From contig NZ_CP043627.1 in assembly GCF_016804325.1 (NCBI RefSeq), forward strand, positions 6,355,001 to 6,419,000: 64,000 nt of DNA, read 5' to 3'. This stretch comes from Methylobacterium aquaticum. GTDB lineage: Bacteria; Pseudomonadota; Alphaproteobacteria; Rhizobiales; Beijerinckiaceae. Shown piece after piece: positions 57,472 to 64,000 of the stretch (positions are counted from its first letter, which is position 1; each line of letters opens with the position of its first letter). The position numbers and the translations under genes are program-made. A model generated the notes under the pieces. It worked only from the letters and a program-made list of their open reading frames with translations. It was not told where the DNA came from and made no database searches.

Positions 57472-58550
57472 ATGACCAAGACCTACACCATCGCGGCGAT
57501 CCCGGCCGACGGCATCGGCATCGAGGTCATCGCCGCCGGCATCGAGGTTCTGGATGCGCTGGCCGAGAAGACCGGCACGTTCCGGTTCCGGTTCGACCAC
57601 TTCGACTGGGGCTCGGAGTATTACCGGACCCATGGCGTGATGATGCCGGCCGACGGCCGCGAGCGGATCAGGAACCACGACGCGATCTTCTTCGGGGCGG
57701 TCGGCGCGCCGGACGTGCCCGACCACATCAGCCTGTGGGGCCTGCGGCTCGCGATCTGCCAGCCCTTCGACCAGTACGCCAATGTCCGCCCGACGCGGAT
57801 CCTGCCCGGCATCACCAGCCCGCTGCGCCATGTCTCGGGGCCGGAGCTCGACTGGGTGATCGTGCGCGAGAATTCCGAGGGCGAGTATGCCGGCGTCGGC
57901 GGCCGGGTCCACCAGGGCCACCCGGAAGAGGTCGCCACCGACGTCTCGATGATGACGCGCACCGGCGTCACCCGCATCATCCGCTACGCCTTCCAGCTCG
58001 CCCAGGGCCGCCCGCGCAAGCTGCTCACCGTCGTCACGAAGTCGAACGCGCAGCGCCACGCCATGGTGATGTGGGACGAGATCGCCGCCGAGGTGGCGCA
58101 AGAGTTCCCGGACGTGACCTGGGACAAGATGCTGGTCGACGCCATGACGATGCGGATGGTGATCAAGCCCGAGACCCTCGACACCATCGTGGCGACGAAC
58201 CTGCACGCCGACATCCTGTCGGATCTCGCCGCGGCGCTCGCCGGCTCGCTCGGCATCGCGCCGACCGCGAACATCAACCCGGAGCGCAAGTTCCCGTCGA
58301 TGTTCGAGCCGATCCACGGCTCGGCCTTCGACATCGCCGGCAAGGGCATCGCCAACCCGATCGCGACTTTCTGGACCGCCTGCCAGATGCTGGAGCATCT
58401 CGGCGAGGGGCCTGCCGCCGACCGGCTGATGCGCGCGGTGGAGCGGGTGACCGCCGATCGGAGCCTGCACACCCCCGATCTCGGCGGCCGGGCGACGACC
58501 CGCCAGGTCACCGATGCGGTCATCGCGGCGATCCGGGGGATAACGAGTAG
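57472..58550 (+). CDS. Tartrate/D-malate-type dehydrogenase, stop displaced by a one-base loss
   Basis: The protein has the beta-decarboxylating dehydrogenase pattern, IAAIPADGIGIEVIAAGIEV, VRENSEGEYAGVGGRVHQGH and TNLHADILSDLAAALAGSLG, closest to tartrate dehydrogenase/D-malate dehydrogenase (TtuC/DmlA). These oxidise tartrate or D-malate with NAD. As read, the frame runs past the family's normal end to 58869 through repeat DNA. Adding one G to the five-G run at 58535-58539 gives AIRGDNE and a TAG at 58548, the usual length of about 360. I annotate that end. Confidence 0.85.
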
Positions 58551-58577
58551 GGGCGGGAGCGACGGACGGGAGCACGA

Positions 58578-58751
58578 ACCCTCCCCTCTCTGCGGGGGAG
58601 GGTGGGCCCTGCGTCAGCAGGGGCCGGGAGAGGGGCAGCGCGACGCTGATCCAGGGGGCGCCCGTCATCACGGTCGCGACCTCTGCGGAAGCGTCGTCCC
58701 CTCTCCCGCCCCGCATCCGCGGGGCACCCTCCCCCGCAGAGGGGGGAGGGT
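58578..58751. repeat. 175-bp palindromic repeat, copy 2
   Basis: It matches the element at 53561-53735 along its length, including the tgcgtcagcagg, gcagcgcgacgctgatccag and gtcgcgacct tracts. The ends accctcccctctctgcgggg and gcagaggggggagggt are inverted. It follows the dehydrogenase directly. Confidence 0.8.
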
Positions 58752-58801
58752 TCACGCGCGGCGGACGTCGCCGCCATATCGAGCAACCTATCGTGTCTTT
58801 C

Positions 58802-59019
58802 AGAGCCTGTTTGACTTGCGAAATTCAGCTGCAACGACCTTTTCCATCCCTCTCGCGACCTCATCCTGAGGTGCGACTGAAAGGAGCCTCGAAGGAGGGC
58901 TCCAGAAGTCCTCGCGATCCCTGGAGCCCTCCTTCGAGGTCAGTCGATTTTCAATCGACTGACACCTCAGGATGAGGTCGTGTGTGGAAGTAGGTGCTTG
59001 AGTCAATCAAACAGGCTTT
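58802..59019. mobile_element. MITE-like element, copy 3 (218 bp)
   Basis: The ends agagcctgtttga and tcaaacaggcttt are inverted and match the elements at 15274 and 24547. The centre has the same cctcatcctgaggtg and ggagggctccag palindromes as copy 1. It has no coding capacity. It lies in the gap between two convergent genes. Confidence 0.75.
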
Positions 59020-59071
59020 CATTATGAGTTGAACAAATAATACTTCTGATACTATTATTTTTACATCATTC

Positions 59072-59782
59072 TCATCGTCGAACCGGTAACCGCTTCGGCG
59101 AGGGCTGCTCCGAGCCTGCCTCCTCCCCCGCCCCCCTGACCAGCAACCCCTCCACCGCGCTCTCCACCAGCGTGACGTGCCGCAGCATCGCCGCATGCGC
59201 CTCCTCCACCCGCCCGCCCAGGATCGCGGCGACGACCGCTCCGTGCTCGGCATGCGAGCGGTCGAGCCGCCCGGCCTGGCGGAACTGCGCCTCGCGGTAG
59301 GGCTGGAGGCGGCGGCGCAAGGAGCGCGCGAAGTCGGACAGGACCGCATTGTGGGCGCCGGCATAGATCGCGCCGTGGAACGCCGTGTTGGCCTGCGCAT
59401 AGTCCGCCGGGTCGTCGGCCCGGACCAGCTCCGCCATGGCCTCGTGGAGCGCGTCGAGGCGGCGGCGTTCGAGCGGGCTCATCGACTGGGCGGCGAGCCG
59501 GGCGCAGGTCGCCTCGATCTCCGCCATGGCGACGAACAATTCGGCGAGCTGGGCCGGCGTCACCTGCGCCACCACCGCGCCCCGGCGCGGCCGCACCTCG
59601 ACGAGGCCCGAGGTGCCGAGCTGGCGCAGGGCCTCGCGCACCGGCGTGCGCGACACGCCGTAGCGGTCCGCCAGCGCCTGCTCGTCGAGGCGGTGGCCCG
59701 GCGCCAGCGCCCCGGTGACGATCGCCTCGGCGATCTCGGCCGCCAGCCGCTCGGTCCGCGTCCGTCCTGCCGCCTCGTCCAT
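59072..59782 (-). CDS. GntR-family regulator, FCD type
   Basis: ATG at 59782 gives 236 residues with winged helix GHRLDEQALADRYGVSRTPV and an FCD domain (FHGAIYAGAHNAVLSDFARS, HAEHGAVVAAILGGRVEEAH) containing the usual metal-binding histidines. It diverges from the peptide-type importer at 60009 and is its likely regulator. The 3' end overlaps a diverged piece of the gaaccggtatcc repeat. Confidence 0.88.
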   Translation of the reverse strand: MDEAAGRTRTERLAAEIAEAIVTGALAPGHRLDEQALADRYGVSRTPVREALRQLGTSGLVEVRPRRGAVVAQVTPAQLAELFVAMAEIEATCARLAAQSMSPLERRRLDALHEAMAELVRADDPADYAQANTAFHGAIYAGAHNAVLSDFARSLRRRLQPYREAQFRQAGRLDRSHAEHGAVVAAILGGRVEEAHAAMLRHVTLVESAVEGLLVRGAGEEAGSEQPSPKRLPVRR

Positions 59783-60008
59783 CTCAGCCCCATCGCCAAC
59801 GGCCCGCACCCTGCCGCATCGTCACCGCGCAGGCATGCCTGAAATTACGGCGAGCCCGCTCAAACAAGATGCGTGCAAGATCCGCAGAATGCATGCACTC
59901 TTCCCGTGTTGCATGCAATTTCCGGTGCCGATCCGAACCTGAGCCCGCGGTGGCGTCACGCCGGCGATCGTGGGCGCCCGCCTCCTCTCGACCTAAGGCC
60001 CGTGCCGC

Positions 60009-61610
60009 ATGATCACCCGTCGCACCGCCCTCGCCGCCGGGCTCGCCGCGCCGTTCGTGGCGCGATCGCAGGCGAAGGCGCAGAACCCGACCCGCAACGA
60101 GACCCTGCTCCTGGTGCAGGAATACGGGCCGAACTCCCTCGACATGCAGGGCATCGGCGCCTCGCAGCCGGTGAACGGCGTGGCCCTGAACTGCTACGAC
60201 CGCCTCCTGCGCTTCAAGCCGGTGCCGATTCCGGGCGGCGGCGGCAACGCCGTGAAGATGGGCGAGATGGAAGGGGAGTTGGCCGAGAGCTGGCAGGTCG
60301 CCTCCGACGGGATGAGCTGCACCTTCAAGCTCCGGGACGCCAAGTTCCACTCGGGGAGGCCCGTCACCGCCAGGGACGTGAAGTGGTCGCTCGACCGGGC
60401 GGTCTCGATCGGCGGCTTCGCCACCACGCAGATGAATGCCGGCTCGCTGGAGAAGCCCGAGCAGTTCGTCGCCCTCGACGACAAGACCTTCCGCATCGAC
60501 TTCGTCCGCAAGGACAAGATGACGATGTCGAATCTCGCCGTGACGATTCCGTTCGTGATCGATGCGGAACTGGCGAAGGCCAACGGCGGCGGCGATCCGT
60601 GGGCCAAGGAATGGCTCAAGAACAACGTCGCGGGCTCGGGCGCATACCGGGTCGAGAGCTGGAAGCCCGGCGTCGAGACGATCTATGCCCGCAACGATGC
60701 CTGGGCGTCCGGCAAGCTGCCGCAGCTGCGCCGGGTCATCGCCCGCGACATCGCCTCGCCCTCGACCCGCCGGGCACTGATCGAGAAGGGCGACGCCGAC
60801 ATCTCGTACGGGCTGCCGCCGAAGGACTTCAAGGACCTGATCGACGCCGGCAAGATCAAGGTCGTCGGCGTGCCGATCCCGAACGGGGTCTGGTCGGTCT
60901 ATCTCAACACCGCGGTCGGGCCGTTCACCGATGTGCGCCTGCGCCAGGCGGTCGCCTGGGTGCTGCCCTACGAGAAGATCCTCCAGGCCTCGCTGTTCGG
61001 CCGCGGCCTCGACATGTCGGGCGGGCCGGAGACGCCGCTTGTCGCCTGGCCGCAACCCTTCCCCTACCGGACCGATCCGGCGAAGGCGAAGGCCCTGGTC
61101 CAGGCGGCCGCACCGGGCGGGCTCACGACCACGCTGCTGTTCGATGCCGGCAACGCCACCGTCGCCGAGCCGATGGCGGTGCTGATCAAGGAGGCGCTCG
61201 CCGGGATCGGCATCACGGTCGAGATCGGAAAAATTCCGGGCGCCAACTTCCGCGGCGAAATCTCCAAGAAGACCAACCCGATGGTGCTCAACCGGTTCGC
61301 CGGCTGGCTCGACTACCCGGATTACTACCTGTTCTGGACCCTGCACGGGGCGAACTCGATCTTCAACATCGCCTCGTACCAGAACCCGGCGCTCGACACG
61401 CTGATCGACACCGCCCGCTTCACCGACGATCCGGCGGTCTACCGGAAGAGCGTGATCGATTTCGTCTCGCTCGCCGAGCGCGAGGTGCCGATGGTGCCGA
61501 TCGCCCAGCCGACCCACGACGTCGCGATGCAGCGCACGATCAACGGCTACCAGTTCCAGCCGTGCCGGGAGCCGGATTTCCGGTATCTGACCAAGGGGAC
61601 GGCGTCGTAG
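60009..61610 (+). CDS. Family-5 solute-binding protein of a peptide/nickel-type ABC importer
   Basis: The 533-residue protein has a signal with twin arginines (MITRRTALAAGLAAPFVARS) and family-5 segments LAESWQVASDGMSCTFKLRD, FRIDFVRKDKMTMSNLAVTI and TDVRLRQAVAWVLPYEKILQ-like regions. It delivers peptides or other oligomeric or amine solutes. It starts the importer dppBCD-type unit, 155 bases before the first permease. Confidence 0.9.
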   Translation: MITRRTALAAGLAAPFVARSQAKAQNPTRNETLLLVQEYGPNSLDMQGIGASQPVNGVALNCYDRLLRFKPVPIPGGGGNAVKMGEMEGELAESWQVASDGMSCTFKLRDAKFHSGRPVTARDVKWSLDRAVSIGGFATTQMNAGSLEKPEQFVALDDKTFRIDFVRKDKMTMSNLAVTIPFVIDAELAKANGGGDPWAKEWLKNNVAGSGAYRVESWKPGVETIYARNDAWASGKLPQLRRVIARDIASPSTRRALIEKGDADISYGLPPKDFKDLIDAGKIKVVGVPIPNGVWSVYLNTAVGPFTDVRLRQAVAWVLPYEKILQASLFGRGLDMSGGPETPLVAWPQPFPYRTDPAKAKALVQAAAPGGLTTTLLFDAGNATVAEPMAVLIKEALAGIGITVEIGKIPGANFRGEISKKTNPMVLNRFAGWLDYPDYYLFWTLHGANSIFNIASYQNPALDTLIDTARFTDDPAVYRKSVIDFVSLAEREVPMVPIAQPTHDVAMQRTINGYQFQPCREPDFRYLTKGTAS

Positions 61611-61765
61611 GGCGCGTGGCTGCCCCCTTCCTCTTTCGCTGAACTGTCAGGGGAAAGAAGAGGCGCTGGTTAGCCCCTCCCCCGCAGAGGGGGGAGGGTT
61701 CAAGACCCGCGCCTCGTCTTGTCCGCAAGATCCGCGACACCCACACCCAGGAGGGCCACACGACG
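61611..61765. other. Gap with a fragment of the palindromic repeats
   Basis: A piece with ggggaaagaagaggcgc and cccctcccccgcagaggggg (about 61645-61701) resembles parts of the 325-bp and 175-bp elements. It lies between the binding-protein and permease genes. GGAGGG at 61750 precedes the permease start. Confidence 0.5.
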
Positions 61766-62778
61766 ATGCTGCGCACGCTCCTCGACCGCCTCGCCACCAC
61801 CCTCCCGGCGCTTGCCGGGGTCGTCGTGGTGTCGTTCCTGCTCACCCGGGTGCTGCCCGGCGACACCGCGGCCTATTTCGCCGGCCCGGCCGCGACCCCG
61901 CAGGCCATCGCCCAGATCCGCACCGAGCTCGGCCTCGACCGGCCGCTGCCGGAGCAATTCGCCCGCTACGTCGCCGACCTCGCCCGGGGCGATCTCGGCC
62001 GCTCGCTGACCACCGGCCAGCCGGTGACCGCTGATCTCGGCGCCCGGCTGCCGGCCTCGGCCGAGCTGACGCTCTTCGGCCTCGTCCTCTCGCTCCTCGT
62101 CGCGGTGCCCCTCGGGGTCGCGGCAGCACTCAGGCAAGGCTCGCTCGTCGATCACGCCTGCCGGGTGGTGGCGACGGCGGGCGTGTCGCTGCCGGTCTTC
62201 TTCACCGGGCTTCTCCTCGTCTACGTGTTCTACTTCGTGCTCGGCTGGGCCCCGGCGCCGCTCGGGCGCCTCGACGCCTTCGCCTCGCCGCCGCCGACGC
62301 TGACCGGCTTCCTCCTCATCGACAGCCTCCTGGCCGGCGACCTCGAGACCTTCCGGGCGGCGCTGGCCCAGATCGTCCTGCCGGGCCTGACGCTCGCGAT
62401 CTTCGCGCTCGCCCCCATCGCCCGCATCACCCGGGCGGCGATGCTGGCGGTGCTCGCCGCCGATTTCGTCCGCACCGCCCGGGCCGCCGGCCTGTCGCGC
62501 CGCCGGGTCGTCGTCACCTATGCGCTCCGCAACGCGATGCTGCCGGTGGTGACGACGCTGGGCATGGTGTTCTCCTTCCTGCTCGGCGCCAACGTCCTGG
62601 TCGAGAAGGTCTTTGCCTGGCCCGGCGTCGGCTCCTACGCGGTCGAGGCGCTGATCGCCTCCGACTTCGCCCCGGTCCAGGGCTTCGTCCTGGCGATGGC
62701 GCTGCTCTACACGGTGCTGAACCTGATGATCGACCTCGCCTACGGGCTGATCGACCCGCGGGTCCGGGGGCCGCATGA
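61766..62778 (+). CDS. Peptide/nickel-type ABC importer, DppB-like permease, stop lost by a one-base deletion
   Basis: ATG at 61766 starts MLRTLLDRLATTLPALAGVV, followed by typical DppB segments (LGLDRPLPEQFARYVADLAR, FVRTARAAGLSRRRVVVTYA, VEKVFAWPGVGSYAVEALIA) and the end YGLIDPRVRG. As read, this frame has no stop before the window ends. It passes through the next permease gene out of phase and becomes in phase with the ATPase gene. Adding one G to the five-G run at 62766-62770 gives VRGAA and a TGA at 62776, overlapping the next ATG as ATGA. I annotate that end. Confidence 0.85.
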
Positions 62779-63671
62779 GCGCCACCGGCTCACCCGCCCT
62801 CACCCCCGCCCGTCCCCGCAGCGGAGTCTCGGCGACGCTGGCCCATGCCGGCACCGTCGTCGCCGGCAACCCGGTCACGGGCTTCGCCTTCGCGCTGCTC
62901 CTCGGCCTCGTCGCCTGCGCGGTGCTCGGGCCCTCGCTGGTGCCCTACGATCCGCTCGCCTCCGATACGGCCGCCGCGCTCCAGGCCCCGTCCCTGGCGC
63001 ATCCCTTCGGCACCGACCAGCTCGGGCGCGACATCCTCTCGCGGGTGGTGGTGGCCGCCCGGCTCGACCTCGCCATCGCGGTCTTCTCGGTGGCGCTCGT
63101 CTTCGTTGCAGGCGGGCTTGCCGGGATCATGGCCGGGTTCTTCGGCGGCTGGACCGACCGGATCGTCGGGCGGCTCGCCGACACCATCATGGCCTTCCCG
63201 CTCTTCGTCCTGGCGATGGGGATCGTCGCGGCGCTCGGCAACACGGTCGGCAACATCGTGCTCGCCACCGCCATCATCAACTTCCCGCTCTACGCGCGGC
63301 TGGCCCGGGCCGAGGCCGCGCAGCGCCGCAATGCCGGCTTCGTCATGGCGGCCCGGCTCACCGGCAACGCCGACCTGCGCATCGTGCTGACCTGCATCCT
63401 GCCGAACATCCTGCCGCTGATGATGGTGCAGATGTCGCTGACCATGGGCTACGCGATCCTCAACGCCGCGGGCCTGTCCTTCATCGGGCTCGGCGTGCGC
63501 CCGCCGACCCCGGAATGGGGAATCATGGTGGCGGAGGGCGCCGGCTTCATCGTCTCGGGCGAGTGGTGGATCGCGCTGTTCCCGGGCCTGGCGCTGATGC
63601 TCGCGGTGTTCTGCTTCAACCTCATCGGCGACGGCCTGCGCGACATCGTCGATCCCCAGAGGCGGACATGA
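62775..63671 (+). CDS. Peptide/nickel-type ABC importer, DppC-like permease
   Basis: The 298-residue protein has HPFGTDQLGRDILSRVVVAA, the loop RAEAAQRRNAGFVMAARLTG and GLSFIGLGVRPPTPEWGIMV, all standard for DppC. It pairs with the preceding permease. Its stop overlaps the ATPase start (ATGA). Confidence 0.92.
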   Translation: MSATGSPALTPARPRSGVSATLAHAGTVVAGNPVTGFAFALLLGLVACAVLGPSLVPYDPLASDTAAALQAPSLAHPFGTDQLGRDILSRVVVAARLDLAIAVFSVALVFVAGGLAGIMAGFFGGWTDRIVGRLADTIMAFPLFVLAMGIVAALGNTVGNIVLATAIINFPLYARLARAEAAQRRNAGFVMAARLTGNADLRIVLTCILPNILPLMMVQMSLTMGYAILNAAGLSFIGLGVRPPTPEWGIMVAEGAGFIVSGEWWIALFPGLALMLAVFCFNLIGDGLRDIVDPQRRT

Positions 63672-64000
63672 CCGCGATCCCGCTCCTTGCCATCCGCGAC
63701 CTCACGGTCGAGTTCGCCACCCGCCGCGGCCCGGTCGAGGCGGTGCGCCAGGTCGACGTCTCGGTCGCCAAGGGCGAGACCGTCGGCATCGTCGGCGAAT
63801 CGGGCTCCGGCAAGTCGGTCACCTCCTACGCGGTGATGCGCATCCTCGACCGGGCCGGCCGCATCGCCGGCGGCGCGGTCGATTTCTCCGGGATCGACCT
63901 GCGCGCGGCGACCGAGCGCCAGATGCGCGACCTGCGCGGGCGGGAGATCTCGATGATCTTCCAGAATCCCCGCGCGGCGCTGAACCCGATCCGCAAGGTC
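63668..64000 (+). CDS. Peptide/nickel-type ABC importer, ATP-binding protein, cut by the window end
   Basis: The first 111 residues are visible, with IRDLTVEFATRRGPVEAVRQ, Walker A GESGSGKS and the Q-loop MIFQNPRAALNPI. It is the DppD-type or DppD/F-fused ATPase of the importer begun at 60009. The rest lies beyond the window. Confidence 0.9.
   Translation, partial: MTAIPLLAIRDLTVEFATRRGPVEAVRQVDVSVAKGETVGIVGESGSGKSVTSYAVMRILDRAGRIAGGAVDFSGIDLRAATERQMRDLRGREISMIFQNPRAALNPIRKV

Noticed and set aside
58551..58869. C-terminal extension of the dehydrogenase as true protein
   Set aside because: The sequence is a palindromic repeat plus the start of a MITE-like element, and one G in the preceding run restores the usual stop.

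Overview
The window is GC-rich DNA from an alphaproteobacterium and most resembles Methylobacterium or a close relative. That view rests on codon use, the alphaproteobacterial gene set (iterative PAS hybrid kinases, GntR-controlled polar amino-acid importers, fused indolepyruvate oxidoreductase) and palindromic intergenic repeats of the 'cctcatcctgagg' kind. A plasmid-type replication initiator with a recognisable origin at about 11.0-12.6 kb suggests a megaplasmid or chromid rather than the main chromosome. The species call is inference.

Layout. 0-3.2 kb: a membrane-stress operon on the minus strand (pspA, yqiJ-type NfeD protein, flotillin), preceded by a TnpB-like fragment. 3.3-8.6 kb: a possible island with a small Cys protein, an acetamidase/formamidase, an AT-rich stretch and an RTX calcium-binding protein, bounded by two inverted copies of the TnpB-like fragment. 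8.6-10.4 kb: truncated globin and FAD oxidoreductase. 10.5-12.6 kb: replication region (inverted and tandem repeats, eight iterons, a DnaA box, rep). 13.0-15.1 kb: SUV3-type helicase. 15.5-19.9 kb: aroQ, a polar amino-acid importer and a GntR regulator. 20.1-30.8 kb: aryl-pyruvate to aryl-acetyl-CoA oxidoreductase with its Lrp regulator, then the phenylacetyl-CoA epoxidase operon paaABCDE, an extra di-iron paralogue and paaX. 31-38 kb: FAD monooxygenase, a second importer with a racemase-like enzyme, an AEC transporter and msrB. 38.4-44.8 kb: two hybrid histidine kinases in tandem. 45.7-55.3 kb: an importer with a HutC-type regulator, a two-component flavin monooxygenase with LysR, hutD and hutH. 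56-64 kb: FAD oxidoreductase, tartrate/D-malate-type dehydrogenase, GntR and a peptide-type importer cut by the window end.

How the parts fit. The oxidoreductase should turn phenylpyruvate into phenylacetyl-CoA, which the paa epoxidase then attacks, so phenylalanine carbon could enter the route without a phenylacetate-CoA ligase. HutC, hutD, hutH and two matching operators point to histidine use, although hutU and hutI are not in this window.

Two window-wide patterns stand out. First, six genes (yqiJ, a solute-binding protein, both kinases, the dehydrogenase and dppB) are each repaired by adding one base to a run of four to seven G or C. That looks like homopolymer under-calling in the assembly more than real gene decay. 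Second, several families of short inverted-repeat elements sit exactly at gene 3' ends, and some supply bases of the stop codon. No rRNA, tRNA or CRISPR array was seen.
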